From the NCBI RefSeq assembly GCF_900324485.2, contig NC_046651.1, positions 14,768,605 through 14,832,604 of the forward strand: DNA of 64,000 nucleotides, in the 5' to 3' direction. The notes beneath the pieces are model-generated. The model saw only the letters and a program-made list of their open reading frames with translations, was not told the origin of the DNA and made no database searches. Shown in pieces: positions 11,501 to 31,900 of the stretch. The first letter of the stretch is position 1; every line of letters starts with the position of its first letter. Origin of the DNA: Mastacembelus armatus (Eukaryota; Chordata; Actinopteri; Synbranchiformes; Mastacembelidae). The translations under genes and the position numbers were made by a program.

Positions 11501-14126
11501 TCTTGTAAACGAGATATAATGAATGTGAACATGGGCCATCTGGGCCAAAATCAACTAAAATCAACCTGAACTCTTGAAAATTAAATCATAGATGAAACCA
11601 TAAGTGAATAAATAAAGGCGTAATGACTGATCAGAGGTTGTTTGTGTTTGTTCCTGCAGGGACATCTCCCACACAGCTCTCAGCTCCCTGCCGGACTCCA
11701 TCCTTGGTGGACTCCAGAAGCTGATCGCGGAGTCCGCCTTCCAACTGAAAGAACTTCCTCCTCTTCAACTCTTCACCAAACTGCACCAGGCTAATCTGAC
11801 ATATCCTTCACATTGCTGCGCCTTCCAAAACATACACAGAAACAGGTTTGCATTGTCAAGAAGTTTATAAACACTATTATAAAGAGATAGTTTCAAGCAA
11901 TATGCCATTTTGTGATTTTAGAAAATGTACAATTCATTGACATGTACAGTGCAAAAGTATTTCAACTTTGTTTTTAATACCAATAGTTAATTACACTAAA
12001 ATGTAATTTGTTACTTTAATCTTATAGAAAAAACATGTCAAAAACCATGAAAAATGCAGACATCTTATAGTTAATGTTTACATGGTTCTGCACGTTTTGT
12101 GTTCTTGTGTTAGATCCAGGTGGAACTCCTTGTGCTCGCACCCTAAGGCTCAGGATAACCTCCACTTTTACAGAGACCACTGCTCCAACTCCACCTCCAT
12201 CACCTGCAGCCCAACACCAGATGATTTTAACCCCTGTGAGGACATCATGTCCACCGTGTTCCTACGCGTCCTCATCTGGATCATCTCTGTCCTCGCACTG
12301 CTGGGGAATGCAGTCGTGCTCCTGGTATTGTTAGGTATTGAACAAAGAAATCATTATATTATAGACCTTTTAAGATGTTATGCTGTTAAGGTCCCGATTT
12401 AAGAGGTGACAACTAAATACACTTTGTCAGATACTTAGTTGTTATAGGTATCCTCACTTTACTTTAACATTTCCATTTTACAAGACTTTGTACTTGTCTT
12501 TGGCAAATAAGTTCTTTACTCCAGTTATCTAATTACTCTGTAGGAAACTCTACAGATTCAACATGAGATTAAAAAATAATTGATTTAGCTTTTTTGTTTT
12601 TTCTTTGCTTCTCTTCTCCTGCCCTACTTTCTCTCATTTACTTCTTAGATTTCTCTTTTGTTTTTATTTTACTGCCTTTCTTTATTGTGTTTTATCTTGT
12701 GTCTTTCCTCATTTCCTTCCATCTTACATGTCCTTGTGTTTCTGTGCTTATAAGCATCTGTTCATCAGTTCATACAAACATTTTTTTTTAAGGACATACT
12801 ACCTGCTTTGTGTTTATCAGCCATTTTTACCACGTTTCTCTTTCCAGGCAGTCGCTCTAAGCTGACTGTTCCTCGTTTCCTCATGTGTCACTTGGCCTTT
12901 GCTGACCTCTGCATGGGCATCTACCTGGTAGTCATAGCAACGGTAGACATACTTACTCGTGGCCGGTACTACAACCACGCCATAGACTGGCAGATGGGCC
13001 TGGGCTGCAGTGCTGCAGGCTTCTTTACGGTGTGTACAGTGAAACCATAGTTGATTGATGACAGGACTCATCAGTGTACGGGTATGAATAGAAAATATGT
13101 GTGTTTACATGTTATTTACAGGTATTTGCCAGTGAGCTATCAGTGTTCACATTAACAGCAATCACCCTGGAGCGCTGGCACACCATCACACATGCTCTAA
13201 GGCTTGATCGCAAGCTTCGCCTGAGGCACGCATGTGTCATCATGACAGCAGGCTGGGTCTTCTCCTCCCTTGCTGCTTTGCTGCCCACAGTTGGGGTCAG
13301 CAGCTACAGCAAGGTGGGTGCTTCCTTTAGCCTGCATATTGTCTATTTATTTCTTCTGTGCTTTCCAGTGAACTTTCCCACTGTTTACTGTGTAGGCTTC
13401 AACTAAAGCTTATTTTGATTAGCAATCAGTTTGGCAATTATTTTCTCAATTAACCTGTGTCAATTAACCACTGTCTGTAAAACACCAGTAAAAAGGGTAG
13501 AAGGTTGGAAATGCAGTATCTTCAGAGCTCTTGTTCGCTGTGTGTTTCTTAAAGATATAGTTAAGTTGCTGTACTTGTTTGTGGTGCAGGTCAGTATCTG
13601 TCTGCCCATGGACGTGGAGTCTCTGGTGTCACAGATCTATGTGGTGTCTCTCCTCCTCCTCAACATCCTGGCCTTCTTCTGTGTGTGTGGCTGTTACCTC
13701 AGTATTTACCTGACCGTTCGCAAACCCTCATCAGCGCCAGCCCACGCCGACACCCACATAGCCCAACGCATGGCCATCCTTGTCTTCACCGACTTCGTCT
13801 GCATGGCTCCCATCTCCTTCTTTGCAATCTCAGCTGCCCTCAAGCTCCCACTCATTACTGTCTCAGAATCCAAACTCCTGCTGGTGCTCTTTTACCCGAT
13901 CAACTCGTGCTCCAATCCGTTCCTTTACGCATTCTTCACCCGCACCTTCAGACGGGACTTTTTTCTCTTTGCAGCTCGCTTTGGCCTGTTTAAAACCAGG
14001 GCACAGATTTACCGAACAGAGAGTTCCTCCTGTCAGCAGCCAATGTGGACTTGTCCAAAGAACAGTCATGTGATGCTCTACTCCTTGGTCAATACCTTGA
14101 GTCTAGATGTGAAACAAGAATGCTGA
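5517..14126 (+). CDS. fshr: Follicle-stimulating hormone receptor (glycoprotein-hormone GPCR)
   Basis: This Gs-coupled receptor binds follicle-stimulating hormone on gonadal somatic cells. I assembled 14 exons with matching phases: 5517–5698, 7381–7452, 7841–7915, 8149–8223, 8311–8385, 9183–9257, 9628–9708, 10670–10738, 10840–10914, 11660–11845, 12114–12334, 12848–13029, 13122–13313, 13590–14126. The sum is 698 residues, the usual family length. Exon 1 encodes a hydrophobic signal peptide (two possible Met starts, 5517 and 5520) and the N-terminal cap. Exons 2–9 are 69–81 bp leucine-rich repeats, each split after the second base of a Leu, Ile or Phe codon. Exons 10–11 carry the Cys-rich hinge and FNPCEDIM just before helix 1. 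ERW (about residues 473–475) replaces DRY, and NPFLY closes helix 7. Position next to nrxn1 and the N-terminal sequence favour FSHR over LHCGR. The serpentine domain contains three introns, unlike the single mammalian exon 10. A small AATAAA-ended 3' UTR follows. Confidence 0.93.
9946..10365. mobile_element. Degraded non-autonomous teleost repeat in fshr intron 7
   Basis: It begins CAGTGGTGGAAAGTAAC and continues through the typical ACTTCTACTCCAC and ATTTTGCTGATAA blocks to a TGTGGTATTA…TTTACTTAAA end. I recognise this as a very common short teleost element with CAGTGGTGGAA-type termini, probably a miniature DNA transposon. The copy is strongly diverged and has no coding capacity. Family name not assigned. 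Confidence 0.6.
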
Positions 14127-14340
14127 CTATCTTTCAAAAATCGACAGTCAGAGACTTTTTGGTGGACTGTCAACAGGAGTGCCCTATCTTGTTAATCAAA
14201 CAAATCAGTCTAACTCTTAGCTTGAACGAGATATTGGAAGAACTTTAATGCATCAACAGCCCTTAAAAAATCACCTTTTACAGGGTGCAGTGTCAGTGTC
14301 CCTCCAAAACCATGAGTAAACTTTACTCTGTAGCTGTATA

Positions 14341-14346
14341 AATAAA
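14341..14346 (+). terminator. fshr polyadenylation signal
   Basis: AATAAA 215 bp after the fshr TGA, giving a short 3' UTR. No closer canonical hexamer was seen. Confidence 0.7.
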
Positions 14347-15190
14347 GATATCCACAGACTGCAGACACTTTGATAAAATCTAGGTCAAATAGCTGTCCTA
14401 CATACTTTCTTGTGTTTGCTTTAATTTAACTGGAGCGTCAGATGGGTGGAGTTTACAGCATCATAGCAATTTAGATCACAAGAAAAGAGTAGGAGGCATA
14501 AACTGATTTCACTTTCATCTACAGGCTTATGTAACAAACATCAATTTAGTATTCCTGGATAATGAAACAAACTGAAGTACTTTGAAGCAGTTTAGCAAAG
14601 GTTGTGATGCTTAAAATATCAGCATATTCACATAAAAAAAAATCAACGTTCATTTAACATTCAACATCATGACTGAATGATATTCATTAAGGAACACCCT
14701 GCAGGGACCTACTGATCAAAAATCTGCTCATACACTCTTTCTGCTGGAGCTCTCCATGCCTCCACATCCCCTCCCACCTTTCAGGGGCACTATGTTTTAA
14801 ATAGATGTGTAATTATCTTTGTAGTGTAATTATCTTTCTTCTTTGTAAATGAAAGTATTGCTAAGTTTCACATTTTTATATCTGTGTGTTCTGTGCAAAT
14901 ATATCTTTGGGATGTTTTTTTACTATCATTTTATAAAAGATTTATAATCACCTCTCTGCTTGTCTTGCTATGGTAAATTTGAGCGCAACAAAAAGAAAAA
15001 CACACACACATTCAGCTGAGGGGTCTTTTATCTAGAAATGCTGTCCTCCAGAGCATCCAAAGCTTTCAAGGACAAAGCGACCCTACCAATCACTGCTCTG
15101 TGTGCCAGGGTGGATGGGTGGGTGGTTGTGGGAGGGGAGACTACACAGCTGTTCTTTCTGCTTAGGATGGATGGATATGGCAGCTAAAGG

Positions 15191-15191
15191 A

Positions 15192-15220
<29 letters not shown>
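15191..15220. repeat. (CA)15 microsatellite
   Basis: Perfect dinucleotide run in the fshr–fbxo11 gap. Confidence 0.95.
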
Positions 15221-15225
<5 letters not shown>

Positions 15226-16024
15226 TCAGAAACAACCCCGGGTTTCAAGGCTGCAGCTGCAAGAAAGAGTCCATCTCATTGATATGGATTCAGTGCCTCC
15301 TACATGCCAACACTAAACATGTGGGTGCATTTGTACTTTTTAACCACCAGATGATGCTACAGATACAGTATCTCTGCTTTGTTGGCATTCAGCTGTGAAC
15401 AACAACATATTTTGGGTCACATCTCTGAACAGGCAATCTTAACTTGCAAAAAAGACAAACTGATAGAGACAACAAAGCACACATTTATAGCAGTTCAACA
15501 TGAGATAAAATTCATCAGCGTGGGGGCTGAGTTTTAATAGAACAATAACAATAAACTGGCAACAGTCTGACTTTTGCTGACCTCGCAGACTATGGTATAT
15601 TTAGAGCTGACTGTCATTAAAGCCCCCAGACAGAGCAACTATAGCAACTATCAAGTTAATATATAACATATATGGCCTTTATATTGCCGTATTACAACTG
15701 GCTTGTTTCTTGCATGTCACATCCCTTTCTCCCCTCTTCTCACCGTGGATCCTGTTAAACTCTATCAAAAAAAAAAAAAAAAAAGTTTAAGTAATAAGAA
15801 ACAACCAGCAAAATTTCCAGACTCTACTTTATCCCAGAATTGTGTTATGACTGTTAAAAAAACATTGAATAATATCCTGCATATGCTGCATATTTTTCAC
15901 ATATACAATATATGTGTTTACCTTCATTATTTTTTTCCAAGCACTAAAAATGAATCAAGGGATTACTCATTTCTGTGCTGTGCTGTAATGGCAATCATAC
16001 CTATTTTGAGAGATTAGAAAGATT

Positions 16025-16110
16025 AGAGTCAACTTTATTGTCATTGCACATAGTTACAAGGCAACGAAATGCAGTTAGCACCTAACCAGAAGTGCAAGTT
16101 TATGCAAGTT
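16025..16110. repeat. Dispersed teleost repeat fragment
   Basis: The AGTCAACTTTATTGTCATT block followed by CAACGAAATGCAGTTAGCA and CTAACCAGAAGTGCAA is a motif I recognise as widely dispersed in fish genomes. Class not assigned. It is followed by a short tandem (TTTATGCAAG)n. Confidence 0.5.
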
Positions 16111-17691
16111 TATGCAAATGACCAAAAATGACTAATTGCTGCTTTAGTTAAATGTTGTGGTAAAAGCTCCGACACACAGGCCTTATCCAGACAGAACACA
16201 ATATGTTGAAAGAAAATTGAATAAGCTCTGAGTAAACCTTGTAAAAATCACAACAAAATATTTCAGTGTTGTAACTGTGTCCTCAAATACTTTGAGATCA
16301 TAGTGTCATTATTTGCAGCTAAACAATGCCCTCTGGTGGCCCAATTACAGAAAACGATACTAATTGACCACATTCTTCTTAGAAGCTACTCAGGCAAAAT
16401 CTGTCACTAACCTTCTGTAGGCCTAAAGGGTGTCTGGGCTGTAAAATGACTGTAATCTGCTTTGTCACAGAAAATGGAGGCTAAAGACTGAATTCATGTG
16501 TTGAAGGACATTTATATTATAATCAATATATCAATTGAAGTAAAATCCAAATATGAACTGCTTAATAAATAGTAACATGAACGCTGCACTGAAAATTGCA
16601 AAATTGGAAATGTTCCCAGTTAATAAATAGGCTGTATTACCTTTTTGTGTACTTGACTTGACTATTAAAAATTCACTGCGGATAGAATTGCATAAATAAC
16701 TTTACAAGGCTTTTAATTTTTAGTTTTTCTCATTCCATTTACTGATGTCTACATTTCATATTTTGTCTTGCTCCTGTAAACAAGAACGCCATATATGGCA
16801 AATAATAATTATTTGCATCAGTGGATTATGGCCGTGTGGGCATTGAACCAGAGCCTCTGCGTGAAATTAGTGTGAATATTTTTTCTCTAAATGTCAAAGA
16901 GTAAAGTTAAAAGACACAAGCTGACCACGGAGAAACAAAACGACACTAATTAGATGCAACACACCATTTGTGCTCGTTTTGTGTCTCTCTCACTTTCTGC
17001 TATGAGCGGGCCCTTTTGTCTTTATCCGTGCATGTTTAATAAATAGGAAAACAACAAATATAAGGTCATTTATTAGTGGTAATAGTTCAGCAATAGTGAC
17101 TTTCTATTTTTGTAGAAATGCTTGAACATGCGGGTCTATTCCCAGGCTATGTGGTTACAAGTTGCTCCAACATGAAGCCTTATTAGCTCTCATGCATTCA
17201 TGAAAACTGCTGACTGAGTGTGCAGCATGATATTTGGATGAGTCCATTAGTGTGTCCATGCATTGATAAAATCGCTGCTTGACCGATCCCGAACCCTAAC
17301 AGAACGGGTCGTCACATAGTTTAGTACAGATCACCTGATTGGCTGTCGTAGGAGGCGCTTATAAGCCGCTAAATGTGATTGGTCCGACGGACATTCAGCT
17401 ATTTTTTTTTATTTTTTTATTTTTTTCTTCTCGCGATTGTTTCCCGTGTGGGTTAATGGCTCCTCCTGCTACAGACTGAGACGGAGCTGGCACTGAGCAG
17501 CGATCCGGGGGGAGCTGTAACACCACGGAGAAAAAAGGCGATTACACCCCAAATACCAGCGGGTTTTTTGATCGCAGCTGTTTGGTTGCGTCTGGGAGGA
17601 AGGCTGTCCGGGTGGTAGTGTAGGCCGAGGGCTAAATTTGGACGCGGGCGGTCGAGGATAGCGGTGTAATTTTCAACAACCAACTCCCCTG

Positions 17692-26664
<8,973 letters not shown>

Positions 26665-27245
26665 AGTCATCCATTAGAGTTACACTCTCACATAAGCATC
26701 CAAACACGTTACATTGCACACAGATGCACACACATACACATGCACATACACGGTTACATACAAACATCCACTTGCAGCCATAAGGACCCAGAGAGACTCT
26801 GTGATTGCGGCGCTCTCAGATGGGATCGAGGTGAAAGAGGCTGCAGAGGAAGCAGCTTCCTGCCTGCTGCAGCAGAGGTAGACCTCCAGAGGGAGCAGCA
26901 GAGCTGAGTTGACTGACAGAACAGCCACAAGAGATTCCTCATTGGAGTATTTCTTACTGCAGTCTATAGACAAAGAGCAGATGGGAAGAGAAGGGCTATG
27001 CAGAGGGGCTGTCTGGCAGTCTGTGCGCCCTCGACAGCAAAGATACCCCGGTGTCGATTCTTTCTCCTGGCCCACTTCACAAGAACTGCTGTCAAAGACT
27101 TCCTGCTTCCCTGCAGCTGCCACCCCCATTGGCTGCCCAGGCAGTTGTAAGTAGGTAACAGATGGGCAAAAGTTGCTCTGTTATGTGTGGATAAAGTGCA
27201 AGATTGTGTGTATGCGTGTGAGAGTTACTGAGTGACAGAGAATGT

Positions 27246-27294
27246 GAGTGTGTGCGCGCGCGTGTGTGTGCGTGCGTGTGATGGAGCACTTCGG

Positions 27295-27329
<35 letters not shown>
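27246..27329. repeat. (CG/TG)n tract followed by T34
   Basis: Alternating purine–pyrimidine sequence (GTGTGTGCGCGCGCGTG type) followed 16 bp later by 34 consecutive T. It lies in the presumed fbxo11 3' UTR. Confidence 0.9.
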
Positions 27330-27333
<4 letters not shown>

Positions 27334-28000
27334 ATGTTCTGGTCAATGGATTTTATTTCAATGCTTTCTCATGTAGTTTTGTATTTTCAAGCAAAGAGCT
27401 GACTGTATTTGAATGTCTTTTATTTTATTATATATTATAATTATTATTTTTCTTGGTTAGCATCCCTCCTCCCCCCCAACAAACTGCAGAAACTCAGATG
27501 TTCCAGTGGTGAAATTCTTTCTGTGAAAGAGAATCATGTTTAAACACTAAAAACCCTCTCCAGTATATCGGCTAAATGGCAAGCGGAGAGGCTCCACAGT
27601 TGTATAAAGGTGTGTGTGTGTGTGTGTGTATGTATGTGTATAAATGTGTGTTGTGTACAGTGAAAGTTGTGTGTGTGTGTGCGCGCATATGTTTATAATT
27701 TGATGCAGTCAGTGTTTTGTGGAGAGGGTTTCAATAGGAGGCATCAGAGCTCCTTTAACTGGAACTGAAGAGTCAGTCTGCAGTACCCCCCACCCTGTCG
27801 TCCCCCCTCTCTCCCCCGTGTATCGTGGTGACTGTGGCTCCTCATGCAGCCTGAATTGTATGCATGTACCATAACATCTAGACTTAATATATTGTGAAGT
27901 ATTCAATAACCATTATGTAGATGCTAGTTGGAATTCAAAAAGGGGTATACTTTCTTAGAAAGACAAAAAAAGAAAACCGGAAACTGGCCATTTCTAAGAA

Positions 28001-28006
28001 AATAAA
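28001..28006 (+). terminator. fbxo11 polyadenylation signal (candidate)
   Basis: AATAAA about 1.3 kb after the fbxo11 stop, followed by a T-rich stretch. It is the best hexamer before the msh2 3' end. Confidence 0.5.
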
Positions 28007-28919
28007 ACTTTATTAGATCACAGGTGTCTGTCTTTTAAATTCACTGGCTATAAAATGGATTTGACAGAATTGCTGTCAAAAAATGCTGCTCACATTCTCC
28101 CAAATCTTGTTTTGAAGGTAAAACATTGATCACTTGAGACTAGCTGCTCTGATTCTCTGGGCTCTAACAGCAACTACTATCATTGAAAAATGGCCTCTGC
28201 ATTATTCATCTGTAACAGCTGGTGATCTTTTGGGATGATATTTATTTTACAGCATCACTTAGGTTTGCCAAAGGTCACTTCTATCAGATAATACTAATTA
28301 GTTTTCAGTCTTTGAGAATAGCCGATGTTGAATTGTGCTGCCATACATTGATTGCAGGGGTGGAGTTGCTTAATATGAAACAGATTTTAAATGTTCAAAA
28401 GCTGCTTAACAAAAGCATGCCAGTAAATGCCTTGTTTTTGACTGATCTTAAAGAAAGTCAGATTGTAAATAAGCTCATATTCATGTTTGACTTTAGAAGT
28501 GATTCAGATTTTTGCCAGATTATTTGATTGACCAATCATTTAAAACTGATTTTCAAAGTTACATCTAACAAATCAGTAATACATGAAGCAAGTTAAATAA
28601 TTGTAGCTGCTTTACATTTCCGTGTAGTTAAAAATGTCCTCTGTTTTTGTGCTGTACTTTCCACTAATATTGACAACCTGTGGACTTACACTGCAGTACA
28701 GTCAAGTAAGTATCTTTAATCACAAACGTTACACAGATACAGTTTTAGGAACAGGTACATGAGTTGATCTCATATCACACGTCATGCATGTTTTTAAAAA
28801 AAAAAAAAAAAAAAACTGAAATCTATCTTTACCATAGCTACACAATTTGAGAACTCTAGTGTTTGCCTACAATATATGAACTGTAACCTGTGCTGAGCTG
28901 ATACATGTCAATCTAGAAA

Positions 28920-31900
28920 TCAAGCAGTTCTTACAGGACCACATCGTGCAAGGATCTCTGCGATGTACGTGTTGTTTTTGGCGAGCAGTTCCTGCTTCAT
29001 TCTGCTGAGCTCTTCCTTCACCTCTTCTTCACTCATGGTGGCAGTTGGAAGTGATTTCACCTTCTCCAAGAAGTCCTGGATCAGGGTTTCTCCCACCTGA
29101 AGCACAGGTAGTCCATAAGTCTAACAAGCCTAGGTCAGCTTTCCTTGTGTTGTAGAATTAACTATTTGAAACTGATATGGACATTTCCTCTTTAAATTAC
29201 TCTGTAGTGACTTTATGTGTACTTTATGTACTGCTTCACCAATTTAGCACTGTACTACTTTAACATTGTCAGACCCCCAATGATGAAGTTCATGCTCCAG
29301 GTTTTGGAACTACAGCTCCCACGATGCTACGGGATATTTACAGGAAGTGAGAGGTCAGTTATTTGGCTGTGGACCATACATATATGGAGACTTGTTTGTC
29401 TATATATCCTCATCACTAAAAGTACCCTGAATTAACCACTAACAGCTCATCTTTGCAGTGTATCCATGGATCACTGGATCATTTTAGCACTGTGATTAAT
29501 ATGATTCTTCAGCACGTTCTGCAAATGTATGAAGAGCCACTGAATCCGTGATTTCTAAGTCACAATCTAAAAAATGCGAGTATTCAGATTTGACTGTTCC
29601 ACAACAGTAAAAATTGTTACAAGATCACAGAGTATTTTTAAGTCCCTTAATTGAAATTCCTCACATCTCCCTCCCTTTGTGCCCCCATTTTAAAAACCTC
29701 TTAAATTATTACGGCCGTTTTACTGTATTATTGCTCATTCTTTAGGTATATGAGTACACTTCCACTTATGAGTTACAGTTGTGAGCAGATATTTAACATT
29801 AGCGTGTAGTATACTTTTGTATATTGCTTAGAAATTACTCAAACTGTGACAACAGTGTAACAACAGTATCATCTATCTAGGTTAAAGAGGAAAGTGGATC
29901 CTTACTTGTTTGTTGGTCCGTCGTCTCTTGGCCTCAGGCTCTTCCTCCTGGTCCAGGTTCTGTCCCGCAGGTTCCTGAAACTCCTCCAGCTCTTCTGCCT
30001 TTTCCTTCGCTGCGGCTACCACTGATGGTGGGAAGCAAGCCAACTCGGCCACGTGGATCCCAAAACTCTGGTCACACACACCTGAACACATGGGCCCTCA
30101 TCAGTTTGGAGAATTTTATCACATTGCTATTCCTAAATACAAACACTGAGTTTAAAGCATTATCACAGTATACGTAAACTAGTGTTATTACTGCTGAAAC
30201 AACTGAAATTAATACAGATTTTAAAAAAAAAAAAAAAAGATTAAAGTAGCAAAAGTGAAAATATCAAAAATAAACTCTGGGCATTTCCTTTTTTGTGCTG
30301 AAAATAAATATGAACCTTTTTGCAAATCAACTCCAGTGACATCTGGTGGCAAATAACATTTACAGCAGCCTTTAACACGAGCCGAATCCTATACAGTGTC
30401 TAGCAGTGTGTTGTATGCTGACCTGGTTTTACTCTGTACAGCATGGTGAGCGTGTTGTGGGAGGTCAGGGCAGTGACGTGCAGATTGTGCACGGTGGGCT
30501 GCTGTGCTGCCAGTGCCGTCAGCTCGTGGAAGTGAGTGGCAAACAGACAGAAGCAGCTGATCTTGGAGGCGATGTGATCACTGATGGCCCAGGCCAGACC
30601 AAAGCCGTCGTATGTGGACGTGCCTCTGCCGAGCTCATCGATTATGATGAGCGAGTTCTCTGTGGCTGAGCTGCAGATATGACATGGATGTTGAAGCCAG
30701 GCTTGTGTGACTTGTCTTTAGGTACGATGTAGGTACACTTTTGTGTGTGGGCGTGTCTTAATGGTTGCTGTTCTTACCGCAGAATTGCAGCAGTCTCCAG
30801 CATCTCAGACATAAAGGTGGACACTCCTTTCACTTGGCTATCTCCTGCTCCCACCCTGGCTAGAATGCTGTCAATCAGGCTAAGCTCCGCCTTCTCACAT
30901 GGCACAAAGCAACCGATTTGAGCCATTAGAGCAATCACGCCCACCTGCCGGATAAATGTTGACTTGCCACCCATATTTGGTCCTGTAGACAACAGAGTTG
31001 TGCAAATTATTATGTGTTAGTGAAGGACAATTTGTCTGTAAGCTGGGGTTTCCCATCAGTTTACCTGTTCAGACACACTGTCTACAACACCTTGGTTCTT
31101 ATTTTCATAGTTTGAAGACCAATTCATTATAAAATAGCCTAAAGTCCAGAACTAAAACTGATATTGTGCTGTCCTCCTTCCTGTTCCATCACATCTGACA
31201 ATGACAGTAAATAGCAAAGTGTCATCTGGTGGTTCACTACACTCACTGTTGCATAACTGATGTTTGAATGGATGGGATTAATGAATGAAAAATGTGTGTA
31301 GGCAGCTGCTGGATCACAACTTCACTGGACCCAGTTCAGCATTTGTGTTTCTGAAAACTCTAAGTCTCATATTTACTTACAATGCAGGTGTTTGAAACTC
31401 TGGATATTTTACTTTGAAAGAGTGTCGATGCTTTTCACCTGTTATAATATAGAAGCTCTTCTCTCCCTGGATGAAAGTGATGTTGTTTGGTATGAATGCG
31501 GTGTCTGCGTCTGTCTCCATGCACGGATGTCTGGCCTGTAGCAGCTCCATACGCCTACAACTGTCGGCTAAGATGCGAGGCCGGGCGTACGGCACAGGAG
31601 CAGAGACGGACACCACAGCGAAACTCACCACCGCATCGAGCTGGGCTATCACATTGCTCAGTGTCTGGAGGGGGTCCACATAACCTGACGGGTCAGAGTT
31701 CAACACTTGAAAAGAATTACCACAGGAGAGCGCAGCATGTGCTGCCTCAAGGAATGACTAAAGAAGCCATGTGACTACAATTACACTACAAATTAAAAAT
31801 TCAAAGTGCCCAACAGTTTACTGACATTTGTAAAAAAGATTGAATGAAATCAATTACTAAAGGTCACATAAGACAGATTCATTCCAATTGTGAGAGCATA

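Larger units (their letters stand above)
14366..17290. other. fshr–fbxo11 intergenic region
   Basis: AT-rich non-coding DNA with no gene I can support. It includes a (CA)15 run (15191–15220), an A18 run (15767–15784) and one dispersed repeat fragment (16025–16110). GC content climbs sharply after about 17280, where the fbxo11 promoter begins. Confidence 0.65.
26665..28919. other. fbxo11 3' UTR and fbxo11–msh2 convergent gap
   Basis: The fbxo11 3' UTR probably runs to AATAAA at 28001–28006. It holds an alternating CG/TG tract (about 27246–27280), a run of 34 T (27296–27329) and GT runs near 27610–27632 and 27668–27685. The 149-codon minus-strand open frame at 26680–27129 has no family resemblance. 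The rest (28010–28919) is AT-rich, includes an A-run near 28797–28815 and probably holds the msh2 3' UTR on the minus strand. Confidence 0.6.

Noticed and set aside
26680-27129. 149-codon minus-strand open frame
   Set aside because: It lies in the presumed fbxo11 3' UTR, has no domain, no splice partner and low-complexity CVCV-type ends caused by the CA-rich sequence.
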